Shown here: positions 32,324 through 44,599 of the stretch, piece by piece | Numbering within the stretch: position 1 is the first letter of the stretch | How the letters are laid out: every line of letters starts with the position of its first letter | Source of the DNA: Anaspis maculata | Taxonomy: Eukaryota; Arthropoda; Insecta; Coleoptera; Scraptiidae | Direction: 5' to 3' | Assembly: GCA_949128115.1 (NCBI GenBank) | Contig: OX421965.1 | Coordinates: 5,757,253 to 5,821,252 of the forward strand | Length of the DNA stretch: 64,000 bases | Made by a program: the position numbers and the translations under genes | Notes under the pieces: model-generated | Seen by the model: the letters and a program-made list of their open reading frames with translations, nothing else | Database searches by the model: none | What the model was told of the DNA's origin: nothing

Positions 32324-32662
32324 CCAGCGTTTTCGAATGAACTACGGTATTTGTAAAGAATACAAGGGAGTTTTGCGATTATTTCCTCATTCATTACGAT
32401 TCACTTTGGAGATTCGTGAATGATTCTACAAGATTCATGGCAGTTTCTAAAGATTTTCATGGGATTACATACTGAGGATTTCCGAAGATCTCTCATAGAT
32501 TTTCCGAGAATTTATAAGGAGTTTCTGAAATGTTTTTGGAGTTTTGGATTTATTTGACTGTTTCACACAGTTCAGGGTCCTCCCGTGGAATGTTCTTACT
32601 ATTAATTTATTCATTCAAAGACGGAGTTGAATTGGTGAAATAAGCGTTGCGAAATCAACCCC
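32324..32662. other. Spacer with outer arm sequence
   Basis: The last part, CGGAGTTGAATTGGTGAAAT around 32620, is mirrored at 34930-34965, showing an outer inverted layer around the 2-kb palindrome. Confidence 0.5.
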
Positions 32663-34712
32663 TATAGGCCAGTCAAATTAGAACAAATTTTTCCGTTTGA
32701 GGGAAAAAACTGTTGGAGTTTTGGAAATTTGACAGTAATGTCCGGTAAGGTGTACTGTTGAACATATATATTATATGTATTATATATATTATATTAATAA
32801 AATTAACTTGACAAAAAAAAATCAAAAAATTAGCGATTTTTTGCCTATGGCTAAAGATATTGTCTTCAAAATTTGTGAAGATGTTGGCAGTCCACATCAA
32901 AGCTAAACGTGACAGTTGAGATAGAAAAAAAAATTGCGAAAATTTTTTTTGATTTTTTTTCCAAATTAAGCAAAATATTGATTTTCGAGTTTGACATTTC
33001 CAACAGGGCGGAGTAAAGGTTTCAATCGAACATAAATCAGTTTTGATATTTACATATTGTAAGACAAGATTTCATCAGTATTGTGCTTTCACGAGCCTCT
33101 GGAATGCTCGATATGAATTAAACTAAAAAAATAATAGCTAAGTCCAAAAAGTGTTGTCGATTGGTTATGAAGGAAACATTTCGAAACAAAAGACATCAGC
33201 AAAGGATATACAGGAGGTCCAAAGGTTATTCAACTGTATATGAGCCCCATATTGATATGCCTTATCCAAAATAGTAGAAAAAAATCAATCAAAATGTTTA
33301 AATCCACCCTGTATAACAAAAAGTAACGATACAAAATGGAAGTAGTAAAGCATACCTGGTGCCAAAAATACAGCCTTTACATTGCTGAGAAAAAGAACAA
33401 AATTGATCGATTTATTTGAAAGTTATTAGTCCTCAAACTTGACTTTACAAATTTCAGCCAGTGATATACGGAAAAGTAGAGAGAAGTAACTGTCGGAGTT
33501 TCAGAAATTTGACAGGGATGTTCGCTAAGGTATACTTATAAACATACTAAAAGTCCCCGCCACTACCTGTTGTGCTCGAGCCGCCATCTTGGAAAAATGG
33601 TAATAAATTTGATCGAAGGACCATTATTTCAAGATGGCGGCTTAAGCGCAACAGGTACTGGCGGGGACTTTTAGTATGTTTATTAGTACACCTTAGCGAA
33701 CATCCCTGTCAAATTTCTGAAACTCCGACAGTTACTTCTCTCTACTTTTCCATATTTCACTGGCTGAAATTTGTAAAGTCAAGTTTGAGGACTGATAACT
33801 TTCAAATAAATCGATCAATTTTGTTCTTTTTTTCAGCAATGTGAAGGCTGTATTTTTTGCACCAGGTATGCTTTACTACTTCCATTTTGTATCGTTACTT
33901 TTTGTTATACAGGGTGGATTTTAACATTTTGATTGATTCTTTTGTACTATTTTGGATAAGGCACACCAATATGGGGCTCATATACAGTTGAATAACCTTT
34001 GGACCTTCTGTATATCCTTTGCTGATGTCTTTTGTTTCGAAATGTTTCCTTCAGAACCAATCGACAACACTTTTTGGACTTAGCGATTATTCTTTTAGTT
34101 TAATTCATATCGAGCATTCCAGAAGCTCGTGAAGGCACAATACTGATGAAATCTTGTCTTACAATATGTAAATATCAAAACTGATTGATGTTTGATTGAA
34201 ACCTTTACTCCGCCCTGTTGGAAATGTCAAGCTCGAAAACCAAATTTTTGCTTAATTTAAAAAAAAAATTAAAAAATATTTTCGCAATTTTTTTTATATT
34301 TCAACTGTCACGTTTAGCTTTGATGTAGACTGCCAACATCTTCACAAATTTTGAAGACAATATCTCTAGCCATAGGCAAAAAATCGCTTTTTTTAATTTT
34401 TTTCTTGTTAATTTAATTTAATTAATATCAACAGATAGGAGAGAAAAATCGGTATGAAATAATTTTTGTGGACAATTTTATAGCCTTGATTTTTAATGGA
34501 ACCTAATTGAATATCTCTGATGATTAGCGCGCAATATAAGCAGAAAACTGGATCGAAGGACCATTTTTCCAAGATGGCGGCTCGAGCTCAATAGGTAGAG
34601 TTGGGGACTTTTAGTATGTTTATCAGTACACCTTACCGGACATAACTGTCAAATTTCCAAAACTCCAACAGTTTTTTCCCTCCAGCTTTCCTTATTTGAC
34701 TGGCCTACTATG
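32663..34712. repeat. ~2-kb near-perfect palindrome
   Basis: GGCCAGTCAAAT at 32670 is mirrored by ATTTGACTGGCC at 34700. The arms pair almost throughout to a centre near 33610 with a spacer of only ~30 bases. In the arms, CAAGATGGCGGC and GGGGACTTTTAGTATGTTTA occur next to the centre, and a second partial copy of that block lies at 34550-34625. Each arm carries one CACCCTG + TA terminus (near 33311 and 33905). No transposase. A transcript would fold into a long hairpin RNA. Confidence 0.85.
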
Positions 34713-34918
34713 AGTTTATTCCTTGACGAATTCTTGCCATTTTGATCTCTTTCGAAAGCTTCAAGGATGTACTTTGGTTTGAGCCCAGTGGCATTGCCAA
34801 AATCCAAAAATTATTCTTTGGATTTTTGGATTATGGAAATGCCAATGGGCTCAAACCAAAGTACATCCTTGTAGCTTTCGAAAGTGACCAAAATGGTGAG
34901 AATCCGTCAAGAAATAAA
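34713..34918. repeat. ~200-bp hairpin
   Basis: TTGACGAATTCTTGCCATTT at 34722 and TTTCGAAAGCTTCAAGGATG are mirrored by CATCCTTGTAGCTTTCGAAA and ATGGTGAGAATCCGTCAA. The loop is at AAATTATTCTTTGG. It is inserted between the 2-kb palindrome and the outer arm. Confidence 0.85.
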
Positions 34919-34989
34919 TCCACAGGGATTGATTTCGCAACGCTTATTTTACCAATTCAACTCCGTCCTTATTAAAGGCCAGAGACTCA

Positions 34990-37245
34990 CCCCGTGCTCT
35001 TATCCCCTAAAACGAGTTTTTCCGAAAATTCCCCAATTTTTTGTGATAGATACAGCAATAATCAACGGTGATTGGGTAGGAAGCTCTTGCATCTAAAACT
35101 TCGAGATTTGAGGGACTTCTGCAGCCCCCTTCGGGATGATTTTTTTGGTGCTTTGGATGGATCGACTTCAAGAACCCTGAAGAACAATCCTACCAAAGGA
35201 AATTGCTTCTTCTTCAAATGCCGTATTTTCACACCTACCCCGGCCACCAAATGGGGTGGTGTAAGGTACTGAAAATCCGTTCATTTTTATTGGGTGCTCA
35301 TAGACATTGTTTTTCTCCTCAATTACTACATTTTCTGTTGAGTATGAGATTATGGAATTATTATACATGAAATTCGATCTTGAGAATCCAAGCAATTGAA
35401 AATCTCTTAGATACAAGCATCAGGGTAGCGAAACTAAATCTGGTTCCTGTCCAATGCCCGGACGGCTGAAAGTGGTGAGCGCAATCTCTGCTTCCTCATT
35501 TCCTTCTCGCTTGATTTCTAATTTCGACCCTGTCAAGCCCGCAGAGTAGTAGTTTTATTCCCAAGATCGTAGTTCGCTGGCTCGGTTGCCTCTGCTCTTC
35601 TCTTATTGCGGTTGTATACTCTTGCCCGCTCGTTTGAATGAAGATTTCACGTAACAAATGGGATTGCAGCCCGACGTAAGACACGCTAATGGCTGTGGCA
35701 TTATCCTTTTCATTATCTTCTGAGACACGACGGCAAAAATAGAACTGCAGGCATAATATGAGGACGTTTAAAAATTGAAACTTTTGCTACTACTTAGTAA
35801 AAGTTTGTTACGAGGCACTAGCTCAAAGCTGTTGAATACCTGCTCGGTATATTTGAGCTTTTAAACAAATACTTGAGCGGTTATCGATGAGATCCTTGTC
35901 TTTATTTAGAGAACGTGTGATGTGCTAGCATTGAGATCAAATATAAAGTGTAGATTGTCCTATCTTTAAAGCCAGTCGCTTATTGTTTGAATAAAGACGT
36001 GATGTGTTTGGTATGACATCATTGTTTTACTTAGTTATGAAATCGTTTGGAAAATCGCTGTTTCTAGATGCTCCTCTAACTCTCATACTGCCAGCAGCAG
36101 CTTTAGGACAGCCGAAATTTTTGATGCAAATCTAATGAAATACAGCTAATTTCCGCGTACCTATACTTGAATTTCATCTGACATTCGAAATGATGTCTCT
36201 TCAATGATAGCCAAATGACTCGTCATCTAATAGCAACGCTAATAATTTGAATTAACGAGTGAACAATACGTGTTTGAAAAGTACTGTATGGAATGAAGCA
36301 GCCGATTCCTTTCCATGGCTCAACCCTGCCACGCCATAATGAAATATTTATCGTTCGATAATACACTTAAGGTACATTGTACTTGTAACTCCCGGCACTA
36401 GTTTCTCAAAACAATTTTATTGATTCGCGGCGCTCCAATGTCAATAAAACTGCGATTCGGAATGCGCTGCTCGAAACGACCGAACATTGAACTAAAAATG
36501 AAAGAGCGTGCTTCCGGAAACACCCCCCTCCCCTAAGACTTTTGCACCATAAATCTGGTAAACAAAGCGACAGAATTTCATAAACTGCATCTTTGTGTGG
36601 CTTTCCCTTGTGTTGCTTTTCTTTATAGTATTCCACGGTAAGCAAACCTAGCGGTAGTATGATTCAAGAAAGGTACCTTCATTAGGCACCTACCTGGAGA
36701 ATTATGGAACAAGACCAAATTATGTCAAACGAAAAGCACGGTATCGATCTCAACCAGCCACTGTTATACACGAACGAAGCAGCCTGTGGGGAATATAAAG
36801 CGTTGTCGCGCTTCGTTATTTTGAAATTTTCTAGTGTACGTATACGGCAGACAGCTTCGTACGAAATCCGTTGTTTCCTTTTTGCTGTGCGTGCCGTAAT
36901 ATATCTTATCAGATTTCAGGCGCGTAACTTGTTTGTTGTCTGTCTTGTTTGCAGCCTCGTCAAGGAACCGAATTAGGTTACTCCGCGAGTTGCTTTCGTG
37001 AATAAAACTCTGCGAAGGGGGAGAATGTTCCGTTTCAGTTCTGATTAAAATCGGGAAATGATATCAGTTCCCAAGTTCGGGGCTGTGTTTTTGCGGTTTA
37101 AAACATAGGTAAAGGCGGCAGGTCTGCGTAAAAGCGTAACTCTTTGCTGAAAGGTAGCCTAAAGGTACGCCCCAAAGCAACAAGGCTGTAGGAGTTGGTA
37201 GCGGTCTGGTCGATAATCAATAAAGATATAAATAAACCCAACAAA
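34990..37245. other. About 2.2 kb without supported genes
   Basis: Mostly non-repetitive and AT-rich. Short frames at 35072-35272, 35496-35684, 36406-36645 and 36704-36976 lack recognisable domains. It lies between the inverted 235-bp repeats and may be host DNA caught inside the rearrangement. Confidence 0.35.
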
Positions 37246-37246
37246 T

Positions 37247-37559
37247 TGAGCTTCAGGGCATCGAATCATTTGCCAAAGCGTGTCAAGTCTAACTTTACTT
37301 ATTCAAAGTCATACTTGCCAAAGTGAGGCTGAATTGATAAGGCTGAACAAATCGAGCTTCATTTTTAAACGCATTCTTCATAAGCAAGATGACACTAGTT
37401 AAACACTAGTCACAAGGCAGTGCAAAGCAACCTTTAACTCTTAAAAGAGCATTCATCTTACATGGCGGATCAAAACGAAGTGAATCGAGTCTTTAGTCAC
37501 TTGGAAAAACCTCAGTGGAACCCGGCAAATTGAGCATCAGGGCATCAAATCACTTGTCA
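37247..37559. repeat. Short direct duplication of AGCTTCAGGGCATCGAATCA
   Basis: AAATTGAGCTTCAGGGCATC at 37241 recurs with changes (AAATTGAGCATCAGGGCATC) at 37528, about 286 bases apart, leading into the tandem array. Confidence 0.5.
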
Positions 37560-37794
37560 ATAGCTTGTTAGATCGAACCGACACAGGGGGGCTTAGCAGG
37601 GTTTAAAATGCTATAAAGTAGTCACCAGGCAGGTGTGCTAGGAAAATTCGTCGCAAGATGGATAACAAAAAAAAACACTCGAAAAAACAAGAAGCCCCAC
37701 ACAAGGCTTCGGAACGTAAGGGGGCTTATTGAACATAAAGACACAAGGGGGCTCAATTAGGAGCTCTGAATAACATGAGTGAATAACAAGGGGT
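37560..37794 (-). repeat. Perfect 235-bp inverted repeat, right copy
   Basis: Reverse complement of 32089-32323 with no mismatch. It is continuous with the array on its right, so this is probably the source copy. Confidence 0.95.
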
Positions 37795-40700
37795 CCGATA
37801 AAGCTCCAAAAGCCATGGAAAAACGCAAGAAGGCTCAGTATGGCTTCGAACGATACTGAAGGCAAAAGGGTCCCAGTAATGCTTTATACAGGGTGATTCA
37901 TGAGTGACCTTACATAGGCTAATGGGAGATAGAAGACTTCGAGGCGAGTCAGGATCCACTGAAGAAATTTTGTTTTCTCCATTGGTTACGAAGATACAGG
38001 GTGTTTTGTGTTTGGTATGAAACTTTGATAAGCGATATTTCTGAAACAACTGGAGATATTTCCTTGAAATTCACCAGTAATATTTCTCTATTGGAACTTA
38101 CCCTGAAGCCATACTGGGTAAGTTAAAATCCAGGGCCGGGATTGAACAAATGTGTCCCTTTGTTATTTGATCGGAAAGTACATTTTCTGACCGCTTTTAT
38201 AAAAAACTGCTATCGGATTCAAAAAGCTAAGAAAAAATGCTTCAAGAATCCCTCTTCAATTTAGATGGCACACCTAGACCGTTTCGACAAAAAAATTAAA
38301 AGTAATATTTGTGGGTAGGTTTCCATTTTTGACCGGACATAATCGACTCATTGTTTGATTGAATTCATTAAAACTCATTTCTTAGCTTGTCTCTGTGAAA
38401 CAGAAGGGCTTGGTAGTGAGAAAAATTCAATAGCTGAAGATTTTTTTTGACGACCAAATCGAGTCTAATTTTGGTTTCACTCTCGATTTTGTCATACAAA
38501 AAAATTGTCAGCTCTGAAATTTTTCTTTCAACCAAGCCCTTCTATTCAACAGAGACAAGCCAAAAAATGAATTTTAATGAATTCAAACAAACAATGAGTC
38601 GATTATGTCCGGTCGAAAATGGGAACTCACCCAAAAATTTTACTCTTGATTTTATTGTCGAAACGGTTTAGGTGTGCCATCTAAATTGAAGAGTGATTCT
38701 TGAAGCATTTTTCCTTAGCTTTTTGAATCCGATAGCAGTTTTTCAGAAAGGTGGTCAGAAAATGTACTTTTTGATGGAACGAAAAAGGGGCACCTTTTTT
38801 CTAGCCCGGCCCTGGATTTTGACTTACCTGGTATGGCTTCGGGATGAGTTTCAACAGATAAATATTACTGGTGAATTTCAACAAAATACCTTCGGCCGTT
38901 TCAGAAATATCGCTTATCAAAGTTTCATACGAAACACACAAAACACCCTGTATCTTCGTAACCATTGGAGAAAATGAAATTTCTTCAGTGGATCTTGGCT
39001 CGCCTTGAAGCCCTCTATCTCCCATTAGCCTATGTAAGGTGAATCACCCTGTATAATAAATGAAGGGAAAGAAGGCTTACTGGTATTCTGAAAGTCAATA
39101 GAAGCCTAGATGGGCTTATTAGCGCTGCATCCATACTACACTTCCTTGAGGACACAAGGGGGCCCGATAGGGCTCTGAATATCAAGTATAAGATGCTTAC
39201 TAATGCTCCGAAAGCCACGGAAAAATGTAAGAGCGCTCAGCAGGGCTTCAAAAGACGTCGAAGAAGCAAAGGGGTCAAATGAAGCTGTGGATAACACAAG
39301 AAGGAAACAGAGGGCTCACTGGAATTCTAATAGCAATGAAAAAATACAAGGGGGCTAACTAGGGCTCCAAACTACACTTGCGGACACAGAAGGGTCCAGT
39401 AGAACCCCGTATGTCGCATGAAGACACAAGAGACTTACATTAGGGCGTCCAACAATGCAAGAAGCTACAAGATGTCCAACTGGAATTCTGCAAGCCACGA
39501 AAAACCATAAGGAAGCTGATTAGGGCTGCAAACGGCACTTACGGGCACAAGGGGGCCTACCGGAGATCCGAAAGCCACGGAAAAATTCAAGGGGTTCAGT
39601 AGGGCTTCAAACTGTATTGGAGATACAAGGGGTCTACTTGGAGTAATGAGGGGGCTGTAGGACTGCGACTGCGACCAAGAAACGAAGGCGCAAAAAGGCT
39701 CACTAGAGCTCCGAAAGGTAAGACTAGGTAGAAGGAGGTTCAGCAGGGCGATAAATGACACATTCAGACACGGGGGGGGTCTAATGGGGCTCTGAGAAAC
39801 CCAGGGGGCTTAGCGGGGCTTCAAAAGACGTTGCAGAAACAAGGAGGCCCTCTGGATAACACAAAAAGGCAAAAGGGGTCTCACCAGAGCTCAGAACTCC
39901 AATCTCAAATAGCCATTAAAAGAGATAGACGGGCTAATTAGGGCTCCAAGCTTCACTTGCAGACATAAAGGGACCCGATAAGGCTCTGTATATCGCATGA
40001 AAACACAAGGGATTCACACTAGGGCTTCCAACAACGCAAGGAAGGACAAGGGGGCTTACTGGAGTTCTGAAAGTCACGAAAACACATAAGGGGGCTCATC
40101 AGGGTTCCAAATGACGAATGAAGGCACAAGGGGGCCCAACAGAGATCCGAATGCCATGGAAAAACGATCAGGGGGACCAATGGAGCCCTGTATAATCAAA
40201 TAAGAAGGCGAAGGGGGGCTTACTGGTACTCTGAAAGCCAAGAAGAGACATAAGTGGGCTAACTAAGGCTCCAAACTACACATGACGGCACAAGGGGTCC
40301 GATATACTCGTAAAGCCATGAAAAAAACTACAAGGGAATCCAATGGTGCTCTGTGTAATATAAAAAGACAAAAGGGGGCTTACTGGTACCTGCTCTGAAA
40401 GCCATGAAAAAACACGAGATGGCTCATCAGGGCTCCAACTACATTTGAGGACACAAGGGGCCTGAAAGGTCTCCGAATGACATGGCAGCACTAGGGTGCT
40501 TACCATGCTCTGAAAGTAACGGAAAATGCAAGGAGGCTCAGCAGTGCTTCAGATCATATAGGAGACTCAATAAGGGGCAGTAGAGCTCTGTATAACAAAA
40601 TAACGCAAAATTGGGCTTACTGGTACCTACTCTGAAACTCGTGAAAAAACATGAGGGGGCTCTCCGTAGGGCTTCAAATATACTTGAAGACACAATGGGG

Positions 40701-40970
40701 CACGCCAGGGCTCCGAACATGACATGAAGGCACAACGCTGTTTGCTGGTCCGAAAGTCACGGAAAATGCATAGGGGCTGAGTAGAGCTTCAAATCACATT
40801 CAAGACAGGATAATAAAAATTGAGGATGCTTAATGAAGCTCTTGATAACCCAAGACTGCAAAAGGGGCTTTACTGGAATTTCGAAAACATAGAAAAACAC
40901 AAGAAGGTTCATTATGGCTCAAAAATTAACATCACATGAAGGTACAAAGAGCTTATACTAGCGCTCCTAA
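37795..40970. repeat. Degenerate ~43-bp tandem array (CAAGGGGGCTC family)
   Basis: Repeated blocks of about 40-45 bases follow the pattern ACAAGGGGGCTCACTGGAG, then CTCCGAAAGCCACGGAAAAA or CTCCAAACTACACTTGAGGA. The units are strongly diverged and lie all in one orientation. The array runs from about 37570, is interrupted by the MITE 37889-39051, and fades near 40970. There is no conserved spacer pattern. Confidence 0.8.
37889..39051. mobile_element. Palindromic mariner-like MITE with concentric termini
   Basis: TA + CAGGGTGATTCATGAGTGAC at 37887 is mirrored by GGTGAATCACCCTG + TA at 39053, with CATAGGCTAATGGGAGATAG just inside both ends. A second pair, CAGGGTGTTTTGTG at 37997 and CACAAAACACCCTG ending at 38950, sits inside. 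Arms pair to a centre near 38465. 1163 bases, non-coding. Confidence 0.9.
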
Positions 40971-43153
40971 AGCTTGATGTACTACCAAATGTTTTGATGA
41001 AACAAAAAAGGCCTAGTAGGGACGTTTTTTTGGGGGACGTTTTGAAGGAGCTATCTTTTTTTGTCTTCATATCGGTGCGCTGGTGTTTTGCCAAATTCGT
41101 AGCAGGCAAAACGGGAAATGCCTGAAAATTATCAGGCATAACGAGAATCATATGCTTGAAATCGCGTTTTGCCGGCGTTTTGTCATTTTGCCTAGACCGA
41201 ACATGAGAAAGTAGGTACTGCAGATATTGATTTAATCCTGTTTTGCCGGTTTTTTACAAAATACCTAGGCGTTTCACGAAAAGCCTGGAATCGCGTTATG
41301 CCTACGACATGTACATAACATAGCATTTTTACCAAACACATTAATTTGTATAAACAAGCACGTTTTGTGTACTATTTTGTAACACTCAGTTTGACACCCA
41401 TTATTAGGTATCAAGCTTTATGCAGTTTTATCACTATAATATTTTTTCACAGAATCAGCAGTATTTCTTAATAACTTTATTGCTTCAGTGTTCCAATATC
41501 GAGCAAAATTGATAACTACGAAATTGTTTCGTTCCCATATTACATCGTTTTTGATATTCGTGATGACGATAACCATTCAGTATTCGGCTTGGCTAGACTT
41601 TTCTAGAAAGCCGTTGCCTTTTTGGTTCGATATCTCGGGCTCTGAAACGTTACCGGTAATTAATGTTACAAGTTACAAAGTGCAAAACAACTTCTTGACT
41701 ATAGCTACCTACTAACTTCCAACATGTTCGGTATGAAGGCAGATGCAAGATATCCATTTCACGTAGCAAATATCAGGATGCCATAAAACAGCATCTGCAA
41801 GCGTCGGTTATCCAATAGGGGCATCTCTACAAAAAGCCAAATTAGTTTCACGGAATTAAAAACGAAAATGAAGGTAATACTCACGAAAGTTTTGCAACCC
41901 CGAGTGGAGTAGAAGAACTACTTGTGTGATCACATCCATCGCCCACAGCACCGAAGTATCCACCATCTTGTACATATTTCGAACAATTTGCATTGACTGA
42001 ACGCTAGTGCGATTCGGGTTTGGCTCTTATACAAGTCTTCGCTTCAAAAAAAATTGATTTGGTCTTGCCAGTAAGTTTCTTGCGTTTGCTAATGAAATGT
42101 CGAAAAATGCTAAATAAAATCAGCATACCTACGTCTTTAATGAAAGTATAATTAATTGTTATCAAATCGCGTTTTTCTGCAAAGTCAACTTTCAATTTTT
42201 TCATAGTGTGATCTCATTTCAGACGCCAGGTAGTAAAGTTCATGGTCAGCCGTAAAATTGCTCTCTTGAATTTATTATGTATGCAGCAGAGATTCATTCT
42301 TTGTCCTATACTCGATTATATTAAAATAATAAAAAGTCGAATAACTGTTCGTTTATTTCTATTGTTTGTTTACGTCTTTTCATCAATATTTTAATAATGG
42401 TAGAGCTTTTTGTGGGAATAATTTTTTTTCCATTCTGTTATACTCTTGCTTATACAGGGTGATTCTAAACATTGCTCGTTAGATGCAAAAGATACGTTGA
42501 CAGAATTGATCAAATCAACGACAATCTGCCGTTTCAAGCGACTTCGCTGTTACTGTGCCAGCAGTGGTTTTATAAACGAAAAACCAATATGTTACTAGTT
42601 TGGCTGCAACGAAATAACACAATTAAATAAATTTCTCTGCATATCTACTTATGATTGAAAAAAAAGGAATTATTACTGTCAAGTTGGAAGAGAAGGTTTG
42701 CTTTAAGCGTTAGAAAAGCGTTGAATTTTTTACTGCAATCTAACGTAATCCTGTGACGTTGATATAACGTTGAATTAATTGCTAGACGTATTCTCGGTTT
42801 ATAGAAACATAGTTTCCTCACTGCACCTCTACACCCAAAGGGTAGAAGAAATTCCTCGATCGAGTAAAAAACAACGTTACTGAAACGTTGAAATTTAAAT
42901 ATCTATATGGAACAATAATTTGCCAACCATCATAAAAAAATCATCTGCAAGCTTTTAATACCGCGTTTAACGTCGATCCAACATCATTTCAACGTGAATT
43001 CCATGCCAGCAACTTTATTCATCACGCCTCTTTGCTAGATTCCAATACTAATTGTTGTTTCTCTTTGTTTCAGGTAAGCTTGGACTTTTCGTCATTCTGG
43101 TAGCATAACAGTACCGGTCATGGTACATGGTAACAGCATGGTGCCTACCCATA
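40971..43153. other. About 2.2 kb without supported genes
   Basis: 41030-41300 has repeated TTTTGCC/GGCAAAA words in both orientations and may be a small decayed foldback element. A lone TACAGGGTGATTC terminus lies at 42453, with no partner found. 42640-43030 contains several AACGTTGAA words. No coding frame with a known domain. Confidence 0.35.
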
Positions 43154-43222
43154 CAGTAATGTCTGGATAATCCGCACAGAAAGTCGCCAAACCCCGTTGG
43201 GATTACGAAAACTTCCGGATTA

Positions 43223-44056
43223 GGCAGCAGTCACACTGAGCCACCCACCACCACCCACTACCATCAACCAAAAATCAAACGCACGCAATGTAATGATGCT
43301 GGTCACACTGCAGTCACCTCTTACCACTGCCCAGTGACCACCGGTGGCCATGTGTTTGAAATTTCCAAAGTGGTGGTCAGTGGTCGGTGGTTAACAATAC
43401 GCATATTGATGCGCATGCAGAACAAACATTTTTTGCATACATACAACATACAATTTGTATGTCCCGAAGAGAAGAAAGGTTTCACTTTTGTCACTAAGAA
43501 ATTGTAACATTTCTTGTTCATACGGTAATAACTGTAAAATTGTTCTTCATCATCAACAAGCTGCGGCACTAATTGATGAAATTCTCCTAGTTGTTCTCTA
43601 TCGAGAAACATTTGACGCACCCACATGTTCCGGCGTTTTTTACGGATTTTTTTCGAGATGTAGTATAAAGCTACAACTTCGTCGGTATCTAAGTCATCGG
43701 ACGAAATCATTGCAATCACAGAACTTGTCAATCTTGTCATGAGCTGGACCGCTATTCTTGAATCGTGTGAGAAAAGTCCCTGGGAGTATGAGATACATTC
43801 CGCAGTACACTGATGTAGCGAATGTTGCCTAAAATCTGTTGCCTAAAATCGTGGATTTTAGGCAACTTTCGCTACAGAATTGTAGTACGGATTATATAAA
43901 ACAGGATGATGTCAAATTCAGGAGAGGGACACGGTGGTTTACGGTGGACGATGGACGGTGGCTCAGTGAGACCAGGGCGGATTATTTTGCTTGGTGGTAG
44001 TGGGTGGTAGTGGGTGGTGATGGCTCCAGTGATCGTGCTCCAGTGTGACTGCTGCC
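43223..44056 (-). mobile_element. PIF/Harbinger element, internally deleted, 834 bp
   Basis: Termini GGCAGCAGTCACACTG and CAGTGTGACTGCTGCC are perfect inverted copies. TTA flanks both (43220-43222, 44057-44059), the PIF/Harbinger target. Subterminal ACCACCCACTACCA words recur in both arms. It encodes only the N-terminal part of the transposase (43321-43740, minus). Confidence 0.93.
43321..43740 (-). pseudogene. HARBI1-like transposase, N-terminal fragment
   Basis: The 139-codon minus-strand frame starts inside the Harbinger element. Residues ~25-95 match the N-terminal region of HARBI1-type nucleases: KKRRNMWVRQMFLDRE followed by GEFHQLVPQLVDDEEQF and YYRMNKKCYNFLVTKV, the usual W-V-x-P...F.....L......F..Y.RM pattern. 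The catalytic DDE nuclease region is missing. After about residue 95 the frame leaves the family (CKKCLFCMRINMRIV) and ends in subterminal repeat. It cannot catalyse transposition. Internal deletion of a full-length element is the likely origin. Confidence 0.82.
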
Positions 44057-44599
44057 TTATAGAACGCGTAATGAAATGGGCCTTGGGCCGCGTGAAGTAG
44101 TCAGGCACACTTAGAAGCACTATTCGTGAAAATGTATAGAACCGTTAGTGCTTCATTACTTTATCAGTGCTTCATACCTCATGTACCTAAGCAGCAGCCG
44201 CCGTTTTGAACAAAATTGAGTTCATCGATAGTGCCCGCTAACTTGACGCCAGCAGGTAACATGCGGCGAATTTGATCAAAGTTGGGTCATTTCGTTAGTG
44301 CTTTGTTAGTGCTTCATAGTGCTTCGGTCATCCCTTTGTTCCGCGAATAAATCCCTGAGGTGCAGCTTGAAAACCCCAGCAGGCACTATAAAGCACCAAT
44401 GTTCTGGATAGGCCTGGTGGTTAGTGCTTCACGTCAACAGCGCCAAACTTGGCTAGTTACAGACCTCAACCTGAAAAACTGTGAATCTTGGCCAAACTCC
44501 ATTGAATTTAGCTACGATTACACGTAACAGCGAGCCAATTTATGCCCAATACAGCTGTTACAGTTTATAGAGATAGGTTATTGATATTTCTGCTACATA

